DNA of 64,000 nt. Origin: Reclinomonas americana ATCC 50394. Its lineage: Eukaryota > Jakobida > Jakobea > Jakobida. The notes under the pieces were generated by a model. It ran no database searches and had not been told where the DNA came from. It saw only the letters and a program-made list of their open reading frames with translations. The position numbers and the translations under genes are program-made. Shown here one piece after another: positions 26,701-38,900 of this stretch. Within the stretch, counting starts at the first letter, position 1. The number at the start of each line of letters is the position of its first letter. The stretch spans positions 232,915 to 296,914 of the forward strand of contig PS015022.1 in assembly GCA_048213135.1 (NCBI GenBank), read 5' to 3'.

Positions 26701-29147
26701 TACTTGCACATGTTGCATTAAGTTGACAGTGTACATGCTGCGCCAGATACTCCACTACCGCCGTCGCCGTCGGCCAGCGAGGTATCACTGCGCTTGCACG
26801 CACGGTGGATGCTTGCTCGTATCCTTGTCGACGTTCGTGTCGGTGATGGAGTCGCAACTGCAGGTGCGCACGTTTCCTGCGAATCTTGACAGCCGTCTGC
26901 CCTGCTTCCCTCACTGTCTGATTCCCTCCACAGACCTCCCCGCCGCATGTGTGCTGGCCGACGAGGCTGTGAAAGTTGCCGAGGAAGTGTACGGCAGGCA
27001 TGCGAATCTGCTCAGTGCCACCGCGCACAACAATCTCGCCTTTGTGCTTCTCCGAGGTGTGAGAGTTGACAGAGTTTGCATCTTTACTTCTCCGTCCGAA
27101 TGTCACTAACGTTCGTGTTATGTTGCGCCAAAGATCCAGAACCCTCGGAAGCCGCCTTGCGCCGCGCCTATGTGGCCATTGAGACTGCGCAGACCATGCT
27201 GTCGACATTGCTGCCGGCCAAGCATCCAGCCCTCACCAAGTCCGTCGCGCCTGCGCATGTGTACATGCACTCCCTCGTTGTGCTGACCTCCGCGCACTTC
27301 ATGACCACAGGCTTGCACACACGGTTGCCACCGCAGCTGGTGACTCGTCGCTGTCGCACATGTCGTTAAAGGTGAATGCCGCGGAGCGCACGTGGGCCGA
27401 GTGGCAGCACGCCATACACCATGCGCACGATGTGTGGCGCACTGAATGTAAATCGCGTGTCCCTCGCGCACCGGATCCGGCCGTGGTCGACGCGCTGCTC
27501 GGCTTCTTGGTGAAGCGGAACATGAGCGGCACTGTGACGAGTAGTTGCGTTGGGAGGATGTGTATCATCTCGCCGCCGTTCTTGTCGCAGAGGAGGCCAC
27601 TCACACGAATCATGGGCAATGTAACACAGGCGGAAGTGACTATGTGCCAATGGCCGTGAGCGCCTCCGGTTCGTGCCGTGCTCTGCAGCAGATGCTGGAG
27701 TTGCTGGAGGCCACCTGGCTGTTGCGTCGAGCGCGCTGCCATTCCGTTTTTGTTGGTGTGCTGACCGACGATCGCGCCAGTGATTTGCGCGACTCGTCGA
27801 GTGCGGAGCAGAGGCGGAGAAACTTGCGGGCTGCGTGTCGTGTCGCCGTACAGACCGCACATTTCGCCAACTGCGTTGCGTCTGCGACTCTGTGCTACTC
27901 GTGTCCTTTTGTTCACGTCTCCGCGACTCACGTGCTTGGTGCAGGTACTCGGGTGGCAACACGGTGTCACCATTGCCGTCACACTACGCCTGGCCAAGTT
28001 GTGCGCTCTCTGCGGTCTCTTTGACGATGTGCAAGCCGTGCTTCATCGGGTGCTGGCCTCTCTCGAAGTGGTGACGTATGCGCGGCGACCGTTGATGGTG
28101 GAAGTGGTCACGTTTATCACCTGCGAGGCTGCGATGGCGTATCGCGAGGCCTCGCAAGTGATTCTGCAGTCTCCAGGCAGCGCGAGCGTGCAGAATGCCG
28201 CTGACACGGCGGCCGGTGTGCTCGGTATGGCACCAGTGCCTCCGCGCGGACTGCGCACGTCGGGCATGTCATCGTGGGCCGGTCTGCCACTCTGCCTGCT
28301 GGCGCACGCGGTGCAGTGGGCGCTGACGGAGCGATGCTTTGAGCGATGCAGTTGCGTCTGCATGTCAGATCACCCATCGTGTCTTCTCCCCCTCTCACTC
28401 TCACACTTGTGGCCGTGCACAGTGTCTCTCGGCGCAGAATTGATTCACGAGCTGGAGGCGCGCGCAGCGCACGACGAGGTGCCGACGTACATGTCGATGA
28501 ATGAGAGCTACATGTTTGTGATCACGACCAAGAATATGGCGGTGGCAGCCGACCGCCTCGGCGACTACCAGCGTGCCGCCGAGGGCTACTTTGCACTCTA
28601 CTTGACGTATGCCAGATTATGTTGCGTGCGCGGATTGCAGTCATCCGCTTCATGTTATGCCAGATGCTTCTTCTCCTCACTGCGGGTTCGACCGGCAGAT
28701 GGACGCATGCACAAGAGATGTGTGCACGGTGAGCCTCAGCGAGCAATGTGGTCGTCGTATGTATGTTGTTTTGACTCCGTGGACATGCATCTACAGCGCT
28801 GGTAACGGTGGGCAGTGAGCGACTGAATGGCGGTGAGATCGAGGCCGCAGTGCGTGTCTTCAACGAGGCGTTGGAGATGCAAGAGGAACTGTCGGGCGGT
28901 TGCGATGCCGGAGACTACTTTAGTATTGGTTGGTTTTGCTGTGCTGTATGGCAGAAGTGCTCGTTCACTCACTCACTCACTCGTCCGCGCAGTGAATGTT
29001 ATCGCCGACGCCTTCCTGCAGCACTCTGGCGAGGAGCGTCGTGCACTGGACCTGTTCAGCACCGTACTGGCTCGCGTATCGACCACCAGTCCTAATTATC
29101 AGTCGCTACGACAAAAGTACGCCGCCGTGCAGAGTCTGCTACAATAA
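23783..29147 (+). CDS. Large TPR-containing protein of unknown function
   Basis: I do not recognise the family. The start at 23783 gives MSDGLVWSVGLPPVLFDVPL. Exons join in phase at GTTGCG, GTTTAC and GTGAGT donors, and a 61-nt intron (GTACGAG..CACAG, about 25298-25358) restores the frame in an otherwise open stretch. The N-terminal two thirds are hydrophobic and helical. They contain ILLVECLTPPLARLLGELL, a VVLATLDVG strand, LRLLSLMSMLPPGVP and HAVHEALQRLCSLNLVELTG, the last two resembling the winged-helix part of STAND-type NTPases, but I see no P-loop. A Ser-rich linker lies at about 25610-25760. The C-terminal third has TPR-like pairs (ADEAVKVAEEVYG with LLSATAHNNLAFVLL, LGDYQRAAEGYFALYLTYA, AAVRVFNEALEMQEEL), ending at TAA 29145-29147. 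Two genes fused in this model cannot be excluded, but no internal stop or start clearly separates them. Confidence 0.6.
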
Positions 29148-29192
29148 TAGTGTGTGAAGTGAAATGAATTGAGACTACTAGTACAATATGAT

Positions 29193-32025
29193 TCAGTGAT
29201 GACTATCGTGAAAGGCTAGGAGACGCCGCAGGTCGTCCGGCTCCGGTGTTCGTCGTAACGGGTCGAGATCGTTCCCAATCTCCGACGGCAGGTCCAAGTG
29301 CTGTCGCTTGTGCGGCACGTCGTCGCCAAAATCAGCGCCACTGCCGCCCATGCCAACAGAGCCGTCGGCCATGGAGGAGAATGTTCGCTTCCGACTACCC
29401 TCCACAGTCAGCGTGCCGAGTGGGGTCAGTGCGCCGTCGCCACGCACAGGCGACGGATTGGCGCTGACCGAGTGAAAGGCCGACAGCAGACCGTCGCCAG
29501 GCGCCAGCAGACCAACGAGGTCTGCTGACGGCGGTGGCGGCGGTGGCTGCTGCTGCTGCTGGTGGTGATCTTCCTGCTGCGGGTGTGGTCGGCTGCCGCC
29601 CTCCCCGACTCCGTGCCCCTGGGGATGTGTTATTATGGCCGTGGGTACGATTCCTGATGCAGCCGGGAGGTGCTGGAGGTGTGGCAGGTGCGGGAGTGCG
29701 TGGAACTGTGAAGCGGGCAGGGGTACGGCGTACGGCTGCTGCGATTGTGGTGGCAACGCGGACGGCATTGCGACGCCGATTGGCACACCAGACGCGGTCG
29801 CAGCAGCTCCGCCGCCTGCGGGCACAGACGACAACGGATACTGCTGCGTCGCATACTGATGTGGCGAGGCCGGCGTTTGTCGTATGTGGTGCTGCAGCAG
29901 CTCCTGCTCCTGCTGACGCAACAAGTACGTGTGCAGTGCGGCGGCTCGTGTGGGCGACATGAGTTGCGAGTTTGGAGATGTCGGAATGTCACCGGGCATA
30001 AGCTGCTGCACGTACGCGAAATGAGTGTGACAGGAGGAAAGAGTCAATGAAAAAAGACACGCACTGTATCGGTTCGGCTGCTGCTGCCAGTCGGCGATTG
30101 CGCGACAGGCAGACCTGCACGCTGTCGCTGCATGGCCAGCAGCTGCGTCAGTGGCAAGATGGAACCGTCGGGCAGTTGCACACTGTAGGCGCTGATGGGC
30201 AGGCCCGCGGCACCAGCGGGCGGGCCAATGTAGTGAGCTCCGTAGTAGCTCATGCCTGCAACAACCACAAGTGCGTATAATGTGTGGGGTGAGCAATAGC
30301 GCAGCGATAAAACCCACACTTCTGCCAACCGACATGTGTGCGAAAGCAGAACAACGAGCAGAAAACACGACAAGTTGTGAGAAAGAAAACAGAAATACCG
30401 ACAAAGGCCATGTCCCCAACCCCAGCAAGCCACACAATGCAACTACTGCAGCAAAGGTCGTAGGCAACATGTAGCGACATTAGATAGGTGCCGCTGTGGT
30501 GGGCGCGCGAAGAAAGGGCGGCGGTGTGCAATGTGCGGTTGTGGGTGCCATGGCGGCCCCACACGCGCCCCATTGCCCACGCGCCAATGCAGGAGTCCTC
30601 GCTCACTTGCATGCGCTTCTCTCACGCAAGATAGCAGGCATTCCAATGAGAAGAGGAATAGAGTGGGAGTGGGGAAATGAGGCAAGAGAGAGCGAACATG
30701 TGCGGCAACACGACATGCAACAGTGGGCGAGTGAGTGAGCGGACAGTGAAGAAAGGAACCGAGGAGAAGCAGGAGGAGGAGAATGCCCATGTGCGCATAA
30801 GGAACACCACGAGGGTGGAGCCGCGACTGCACAAGTCACTCGAGTGTTTCCTAATTTGGCCATGCGAGAAACCGCGTACCTGCAGCAGAGACGGCGGCAG
30901 CCGCGGCAGTGGTGGCCGACGCCGGATCCATCACCATATCCTCCAACACCTCTGGCACATCTATGCTGGGGTGTCGGGGGGTCGTTGTCGCCGTTTTGCG
31001 CTGTGCAGGTGGTCGATGTCGCGCTCCGGCCGCCTTCCTTCTCCTCTTCCTCTTCTTGCCGTTCTTGCCATCGACGCTGTCGTCATCGTCGTCGTCATCA
31101 TCATCATCCTCATCGTCGTGGTCCACTACATCGTCCTCTTCCCCGCTGTTGTCGTCGGCGGCGGCAGCGGCGGCCTTGCCGGCATCCGCGTCGTCATCGC
31201 CGTCGCCGACTCGCAGAGGTTTCGGGCGTCGCTGTCGCAGCTTGCGTGCACTGGAAGGTGTCGCGGCTGATGCTGCAGCAGCAGAAGCCGCGGCTGTTGG
31301 AGTCGTGGTGGTGGTGGTCGTTGTTGTTGTTGTTGATGTTGTCGTCATTGACGGCATCAGTGGCGTTGGCTTGGACAGGGGCGAGGTGATGGCGGCGGCA
31401 GCAGACACACTAAAGCTGAGCATCAGCTCACGCAGCGCCTGCTCGGGCGACTCGTGGCGGCATCCGGCGGTTCGCTTGCCCACGAGTGCATCAGCACGGT
31501 CTTGATACAGTGCAATCATGGAGCGCGCCAACTCTTCCACTTGCGCCGGCGTGCGCTCGCGGTTGGTGGGCGTTGGTGGCTCGCCTCCGCCTGAGGGCGA
31601 CGTGGGCGTGTCATCGCCACGCTTGCGCTGTTCACGGAAGACCTTGGAACGTTGATTCTGGAACCAATTAAACACCTGTTGCGTCGCCGACGTGGTGATG
31701 AGTGGGGTTTTTCATGAATACACACACACATGCAAACAAGAACAGGGAGGAGTGTGTGTTTTGCGCGCGCAACTCGTGCCACATCAACGCCAAGCAAGTG
31801 TGCGATAAAGTACCGCTCAGCCTTCTCCGGGTACCGTTCACTGGCAAAGAACGCCTCCAGCAGGTCGCACTGTTCACGCGAAAAGCGGGCTTTTGATTTG
31901 GACTTGCGTCGCTGCACTCGCGCACCTCCTCCTCCTGCACTGCCTCGTGTTGCTGTGGGAGTGGAGGCAGCAGCCAGTGTGCCTCCCTCGCCAGACGACT
32001 GAGTGTCGCTGTCCTGATCCGACAT
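29193..32025 (-). CDS. Homeodomain transcription factor
   Basis: DNA-binding protein with the homeodomain near the N-terminus. MSDQDSDTQSSGEGG leads to the first helices (SREQCDLLEAFFASERYPEK, AHLLGVDVAR). The intron between about 31790 and 31676 joins helix 3, VFNWFQNQRSK, exactly where residue 45 is expected. Trp48, Gln50, Asn51 and Arg53 are conserved; residue 52 is Gln rather than Arg. No extra loop is seen between helices 1 and 2 at this resolution, so it reads as a typical rather than TALE domain. The rest is low complexity: poly-Thr and poly-Ala, a poly-Asp stretch, a basic nuclear-localisation-like block (KKRKRRRK), and Gln/His/Pro-rich exons to a stop at 29193-29195. It converges on the TPR gene with only 45 bp between stops. 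Confidence 0.88.
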
Positions 32026-32884
32026 TCAGGCACACACGTGCACTCCACAGCTCTCTACACAACAGCACGCGCAGGCAAGTGAGCTTACAACTCTGTGTGC
32101 GTGCGTGCGTGTGCGTGTGTGTGTGCTTGCGTGCGTGCGAGAAGAGCGAGGTCGGGGCTAAAAAGTACGCCGATGACCAAATTTGGAAATCTGTGCGTCT
32201 CGTGTGTTCGAAGGTGCACCCGATCGCCGACATAAAAAGCGCGCGAGAGGCACACAAGAATACGCGTATCTCTCTCTGTGTCACACACACACTCTCACTA
32301 TGCTGTATCTCTGTACAGAGAAGGGAAAAGAAAAAAGAAGGGATACCGGACATGGAAGGTGATCGCCGATCAGGCAAGCAAATCCCCACTGTTGCAGTCG
32401 CACACACACACACACGCACACACACGCACAGCACACACAGCGAAGCCACTTGCCAGTGGTACACACAAGTGAGTGAGTGCGCGTGCTCACTATACATGAG
32501 TGCATAAGAGTGAGATCCAAGCCGCGCAAGATAACGGTGCATGCATCATGCTGCCTCTTGACACACGCACACTTGCATACATGCTCTCATACACACACAC
32601 GAGGATGACACACGAGCAGCGGAGAGAAGCGCGCAGTGACACTTACACAAACGGGAGGCCTGTGCGAGATGGCCGGCCTCACTCACTCACTCACTCGCTC
32701 TCACGTGCGCGCACACACACACAGCGAGGTGCACTTGATAGAGAGAGAGAATGACACAGAGAGCAAGAGAGAAAGAGAGAGAGCGCGCGACTCGCCTGCA
32801 CGCGGACGTCTCAATGTGTCGGGAATGCGCATCGGTCGGCCGAGTGGACAAGATATCGACGGTCGAGTTCATGCTGCGTTTCTT
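32026..32884. promoter_or_regulatory. Largest intergenic region: upstream of homeodomain gene, downstream of NTH1
   Basis: 859 bp with no convincing coding exon. Several (CA/GT)n runs (about 32100-32125, 32400-32430, 32595-32605, 32708-32722) and GA-rich patches occur. As the longest non-coding interval in the window, it probably holds the homeodomain promoter and 5' UTR, plus the 3' UTR of NTH1. Confidence 0.5.
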
Positions 32885-34398
32885 TTACTCGGATTCATCG
32901 ACAGCAGTGACGGTTGTAGTCGTAGTTGAGCCTGATTGGGCATTGGCGGCGGCCGCAGCGGCTGCACGGTCGATATTCACTCGTTTTCGCATTTCTGCGC
33001 GCCCGACTGGACATCTGTGCCGAGTGCATTGGGCCGGCGTGGCACAGGTTAGGCATATATGTAGAAGCAAACTGTGAATCGCATATTCGCAACGTGTCAT
33101 TGATCCGGCATCGCCAGCATTGCGGGTTCACCGGCTGGCATATGGTTTGTCCAAAGCCCACCTGCGAAAGGCGTCGGCATGTGCATCTCGCTCTCTCTCT
33201 CTCTCTCTCCCTCCCTCAGTGTGTGGCACTGACCAGCAGCGGGTTGATCTCGAACCAGTGCTCACGCGGCAGCCACGACTCGAGTTCCTTGCGTGTGGCC
33301 TCCGGGTCCTTGGTCTGGTGCACCCACCGCAGGCGATTGCTGATGCGGTGCACGTGCACGTCGACACCAATGCCTGTGAGTGATGGACGTCGACGTGTGA
33401 GGCGTGCAGCAAGAGGTGACGGGTGGCACGAAGGCCGAGGCGCACCATCGGTCTGCCCGTACGCAATGCTGAGGAACAGGTAGCCCATCTTCGGTCCAAC
33501 GCCTGCACACGCCACACCCCGCGCGCACGCGAGTGTTACACAACGAGAGTCATTGTCTCCCCGCCACTCATCGCACCGCACCTGGCAGCGCGCACAGCTC
33601 CTCGATGGTGCGCGGAGTGTCGCCACCGTACTGATCGCGCAACACCTGCGCCGTTCGCTTCAGGTACTCGGCCTTGCGCCGGTAGAATCCCACAGGGTAG
33701 ATGAGCTGCGACAGTGTGGCCTCTGGTGTCTCCAGCACCTTGTCCACCGTCAATCCAAAGTCCTTTTTCAACACGGCAATGAGCGTCGCGTCGTCAGTGA
33801 CACTGACCACCAAAAAGCGCAACTCGCAATCGTCGCATGGCTGCCGCATTAATGTCGTCCTTGGTCTGCGAACTCAGCATGAGGCTGACCAGATAGTGGA
33901 AGCGAATGGTGGCCGGTGGCGCGCTCAGATCGGCCACTGTGCCGCAACCCGAGCGATCCACTACACACACAAACAGTGAGCGATGGATGCAGACGCAGAG
34001 GGAAGGGAGCGACAAGCCTGGCGCATCGCGATTCTGTGCACGACGAGTGAGCGATGAGAGGAGGCAGATGCAGAGAGAGAGAGAGGGGCGGGCGGAGGCA
34101 ACGAAACCGCGCGCATGAGTTTGATTCCGCGGAGCTGTTCCTCCCAGTGTGGCGGCACCGACGACGCACGACGTTTGGTCTCCGGCTCACCGTCCTCATC
34201 CTTCCCGTCCTCTTCCTCCTCCTCGGTCTTTGGCGGTCTCTCCAACGCAACTTGGATACGTCGCTTCTTCCGCGACGTTCCTCCGTCCGCCGCAGTTATC
34301 ACGCTCGATTCTGCCGCCATCACAGTGCTCTCTGTTGCCGCTGTCGTCGCCATCGTCACAGCAGCGCGAGTGAGTTGCGATCGCGTGCGACCGATCAT
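32885..34398 (-). CDS. NTH1: Endonuclease III homologue (NTH1), bifunctional DNA glycosylase/AP lyase
   Basis: Base-excision repair enzyme that removes oxidised pyrimidines and cleaves the abasic site. The N-terminal extension is Ala/Thr-rich with a basic block (SRKKRR), suiting nuclear or mitochondrial import. The HhH-GPD core has [11 protein letters not shown], the helix-hairpin-helix LCALPG-VGPKMG (split by an intron) with the catalytic Lys, and [13 protein letters not shown] with the catalytic Asp. The C-terminal 4Fe-4S loop is [17 protein letters not shown]; its last cysteine is reached only by removing a 79-nt intron (33015-33093). The tail is Ala/Thr-rich, ending at 32885. Start at 34398 (MIGRTRSQ); an in-frame ATG at 34428 is an alternative. 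Confidence 0.92.
33015..33093 (-). other. 79-nt intron inside the NTH1 iron-sulfur loop
   Basis: On the minus strand the donor is AC|GTTGCG and the acceptor GGCACAG|A. Splicing yields RINDT then Cys-Pro-Val, giving the C-X6-C-X2-C-X5-C spacing required for the cluster. The unspliced frame lacks the fourth cysteine, so the chemistry of the family fixes this junction. Confidence 0.85.
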
Positions 34399-34632
34399 TT
34401 TTCTCGCCGCGTCCTGCTGGTGTCCCACGGATCGGCCGTTTTGAATCCAATCCCTGGTGAGTGCGCTGTCTCTCTCTCTCTCCCNNNNNNNNNNNNNNNN
34501 NNNNTACTACCTACCGTCGTCGTGTCGCGTCGTCTCTCTCTCTCTCCTCCTCCTCTCTCTCTCCTCCTCTCTCTCTCTCTCTCTCTCTCCCTCACTTGCC
34601 CTCCCACAGATCTCGACAACTCCTCAAACACA
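34399..34632. promoter_or_regulatory. Divergent region NTH1 / EF-hand, with 20-base gap and likely 5' UTR intron
   Basis: 234 bp between head-to-head starts. CT tracts flank a 20-N gap (34485-34504), followed by TACTACCTACC and GTCGTC units. A polypyrimidine tract ending CCCTCCCACAG just before 34610 looks like a splice acceptor, so the EF-hand mRNA probably has a spliced 5' leader. Confidence 0.55.
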
Positions 34633-35821
34633 ATGTCAGAGAAGAAACCTGCAGCTCGTGAGAGAGGTCGTGCCACTGGACGCAGTCCTTCGCCTGCTCG
34701 CGACTCCAGCAAGAAGCCCTCAGCAGCAGCAGGAGCAGCAGCCGGTCAGCTATTTCCCCCCTCTCTTTGTTGTCCTTATTGTTGATCACGACTCACTGAT
34801 CATGACGCGTCTCAGATGGAGGAGGAGCGCAGCAAGAGCGCAGCTTGTCTCCCACACCTTATCCGCGCTTTCAGGGCCGTCGAAGCGCCAGTTCACAAGC
34901 CGCACCACTGCGTAAGGAAGTTGAGTGCACTCTCTCTCCCTTCCTTCCTCTCCTTCTCTCTCTGACGTTGTGGCGATCAGTGGACAAGCTCGTTGTATCG
35001 CGGTGGAGACGGCACGCACAGTGGCATTCCGGTGAGCCGACGCGAAGTCGAGGCCGCCTTCCGCTTCTTCGATGTCGGCAACAAGGGCGTGTTGACACCA
35101 AAGGATCTGCGCGATCGCCTTGGTGTCTTTTACGAGAAGCTCACTCCGCAGGAGTATCGGTGAGAGTTGTCTCATTCAATCTCTCTTCTTCTCATCCTTT
35201 GCTCATTCATGTCGCCGCAGCTTCCTCATCCCGGAAAAGGACTTCACCGTCGACAAGCTGTATGCGCTGCTAGCCAACAACGACCTCACGAATTTTGATC
35301 CGGTGCGTGAGGCCTACAAGCTGTTTGACCCCGAGGACAAGGGCTTTGTCGACGAGGCCATGTTGCGCAAGTTCATGGGCGCGCTGAACTTTGGCGAGTT
35401 GAACGATGAGGACATTGAGGCGCTCATCAAGGTCGCTGATACCGACGGCGATGGTGTGATCTCGATGGATGACTTTAGGCACATGCTGGACTCGCAGTTG
35501 CGTCTGTGGAGGGAGTGGAGTGGTTCCTTTTTTCGTTGTATGTGTGGCTCACTCTGTGTGTTCGTGCTCAGGCGCGAGGAGGAGCTCAAGTCGGAGTGGA
35601 CAGCAGCCGATGCGATCGCCATGGCCGAGGAGAAGGAGCGCCAGCGTGCCGGTCTGTCGTCATCAAAGAGCGGTGCTGGCGGCAGGGGTCACGCTGGTGG
35701 ACCGTCATCTTCGTCCGTCGGTGCCGGCAGCGGAAGCGGTGGTGGTGGTGCTGGCGGCAGTGGCAGCGGTGGTGTTGTCGGTGATTCGGAGGAGGGTGGT
35801 GGATCAGACGATGACCTTTGA
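34633..35821 (+). CDS. EF-hand calcium-binding protein (calmodulin/light-chain-like core)
   Basis: Probable calcium sensor. Exon 1 (34633-34744) encodes a basic Ser/Pro-rich N-terminus (MSEKKPAARERGRATGRSPS). The following exons join as PRFQGRRSASSQAAPLRKE then WTSSLYRGG. Four EF-hand-like helix-loop-helix units follow. The first loop, DVGNKGVLTPKD, is degenerate; the second has no recognisable loop; the third, DPEDKGFVDEAM, lacks the position-12 acid; the fourth, DTDGDGVISMDD, is a canonical calcium loop with Asp at position 12. A short intron at about 35508-35572 leads to a charged helix (REEELKSEWTAAD) and a Ser/Gly-rich acidic tail to TGA at 35819-35821. With one good loop it may act mainly as a structural subunit. 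Confidence 0.85.
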
Positions 35822-35916
35822 GGTAGCAGGAGTAGTAGGAGAATGCGCAGAAAAAATTATCGGCAAAATGGTTGGGGAAAAAGAGAATGGATTGTATTGA
35901 GCTTCGAGTGTTGTTG

Positions 35917-38900
35917 TTATCGCTTCGTCATCGCAACAGCGGCAGCACCACGCTCGAACCACATTGCCGGTGTCGTGTTGCGACGGATCGGCAGCTGCAG
36001 GGTGACCAGCAAGTCGGCACGCGTGTGGTTCAGGTACAGCGGCAGGTTGACCATGTGGTTTGCTGTGAGGGAGATTAGCAAACAAACAACAGCAGCAGCA
36101 TGCCCAAGTTACAGGAAGCGAACCAATGGGTGGCGTGTCAATGGGCACCCACGAGAAACCCACGAGCGGTAGTGGTGAGTCCACCTCCGACGTGAGCGCC
36201 AGTGCGCCGTCCTCGGCCACCCACTCGGCACTCTCCAACGACAGTCCGACCACACCAAAAGAGTCGGCGGAGACGGCCGACGGATCGCTGCTGTCGAGCA
36301 CCTTGACTTGCAGGCGCAGCGTCTCGAGGGAACGGCCGAGCGCGTGTGCCACACTCTGTCGCGTGGCCGTGATGAACGCGCCCGGGAACAGCAGCGCACC
36401 CAACTCGATGCGATCGCGGCAGAAATTGGCGCTGGCCGAGATGCGTTGCAGCTGGCGCACACGCTTCGCAAAGTCGGGCACCCAGTCGCTGAGACGCATC
36501 GTCGATGGCACCACGTAGCGGCGCCAGCCAGACGGGATCAGATCTGCAACGCAACGGGTTGGTGAGCCCGGTGGCGATGCGCGAAAGCACACAAACACAC
36601 ACAAACACACACACCCTTCTGGATATTCTCCATCAGCGTTCGCGTGTGATTGGTGAGCTTGTTGCGACCCTGGCACACGGAAAGCACGCTGCGAATGTCG
36701 GCAAACACGGCCTCCAGCAGCGAGCTCGCCGCATTGACTTCGCGATCGAAGCAGCGGAAAAGCGGATCCTCCACACGCTCGGCCGTGCGCACCATGCGCT
36801 CGAGATTGTCGGGGAGCACCTGCGTCCACGACTCCACCGCCTGCGCCACTTGGCGGAACACAGCGGAGCCAGAGCCTGCGTTACCGAGAAGTTAGTCATA
36901 CTCTTCTCTCTCTGGCTCTCCCACCTCTCCCTCTCTCTCTCTCACCATCGGCTCCACGCGACCCACTGGCTGCGGAAGCGGGCGCCGCGGCAGAAGCGCC
37001 ACCCTTGGATGGAGTGCTGGGAGTGACGTAGGCGCTTTCGACCTCGTGCAGCGTCTGCAGCTGGATGGTCTTGGCGAGTGTGTCGGAACCCTCCTTCTCC
37101 AGACGCACTCGGGCCGCGTGCAGCGGAAGACCAATCCACTCCGGTGTCTCCGTGTCCGGCAACTCCTGCACCCACGCCAACACCTGCTCGGTCTCGCGAC
37201 CCTCCGGCAGTCGGATGCCGCTCTCCGAGCCCTCGGCAGTGGACAGCTGCGCCAGCTCGAACGCCAGTGAGTAGCCGCTCGGGGTCAGGAACTTGCGCAG
37301 CAGACCCGACAGCAGGCGCATGTCAAAGTCGTTGTCGACACGACCTCCGTACACGGCTTCCTCCAGCAGCGTGTGCAACGCTGGCCACGGAATCGACTGC
37401 GGCGGCACATTGATGCGTCCATCGGTGACGCTGTCGAGCCAGCTGTCGATCGTGTCCAGCGCAAAGCGCAAGTCACTCTCGTTGAACTCGTACTTTTTGC
37501 TCCAGCCTGCCGATGCGCAGGTGTGAGAGAGGGCGCCAACAGACAGAAATGAAACAAACAGTGGTGAGACAACGCACCAAGAGGAGCAAACTGCAGGCGC
37601 TCTTGCACGACGGCGTGGAACCATGCCAGCAAAACATGCAAGCGGGAGCGCTCGACGGGCGGCTTTTCGATGCGACCACGGTGCACAATCGTGGAGAAGG
37701 TGTGCATCAGGTTGGCCTTGACGCCAGGCGGCTGCTCAAACACCAGCACGCGCGAGCGGCGAATGAGACTGCGTGGCAGCTCCGGGTGGATCTCGGCCGC
37801 CAAGAACAGGCGGAACGAGGTGTTGTTGATGCCCTTTTCCAACTGCCACGAGTGCAGCTCCTTCTCCAGCTCGGCCAAGTAGCGCGGCACAAGGTGCACA
37901 TTCTCCAGCAACACCCAAGCACCCGTCTGTGAGCGGCATTGGCACACGTCGATCAGCAAGGGTCAATGAGCAAACAAGCAAGCACGTGTGTGCACGCACC
38001 ATCTTGGCATTCGCAATGGTCTTTTGCGCCACAGCCACACTCTCGCCCGTGCCCATCGCCACCGTGTTCAAGTGGCGGCGCTTGCTCTCGGCGGCCTCAA
38101 TCACCGAGCTGCTGGCCTCGTAGCCCGGTGAGCAGCACAGCATGATCGGCGTGTACACGTCAACCTCGGTGTCGGCGGCGCTCTCCAGCGACGTTGACGG
38201 AGGCTGCAGGAAGTCGCGGCCAAACACGGCCTTTACGAAGCCGCGCAACGCCGACGCCAGTGAGTCCAAACGGAACGACTTGACCACCATCACCGAGAGG
38301 AACGACTGACGAATAGCGGCAGCTGATGCGACACGAGAAAAGGTGAGCTGCACACAACAAGCGGCAAGGCAACCAGACAAAAGAACATACCGCGCTCATC
38401 CCGCGGCATCTCGGAGCGCCAGCATTGCGGCACATGGCGGTGACCGTCGGCCACCGTCAGGAACTCCTTCCACTGCTGCTTCGACGAGTTCATGTGCTCC
38501 AGGATGCCAGCAAAGTCGGGGAAGCGACGCAGCTGCGGGGGCACACACGCATAAGAAAACAACAACGACAACACAAGGAGCGATGAACGCACCTCGAGCA
38601 GTGCACGCTTCTGGGTCGACTTCAAGTTCAAGTCGGCCGGCACGGCAACGGCGGCGAGCTGCTCGTCGGTCACAGCTTGAGCAGACCCCTGCGAACACGT
38701 GTTGTTGTTGATGTGAGACGAGCTCACGACACACACACACACACAACAGAGATGCGTGACGCAACCTTCAGCACAAAGTCCCACTGTTGCGGGTCCATCT
38801 CGGACGGCGAGTCCGACAGACGAATGTGCGCGAGGCGCACAGCAAATGCCAGTCGATCACGCTCCAGCATACCGCGGCTCACCATCTGGTACAGTGTCAC

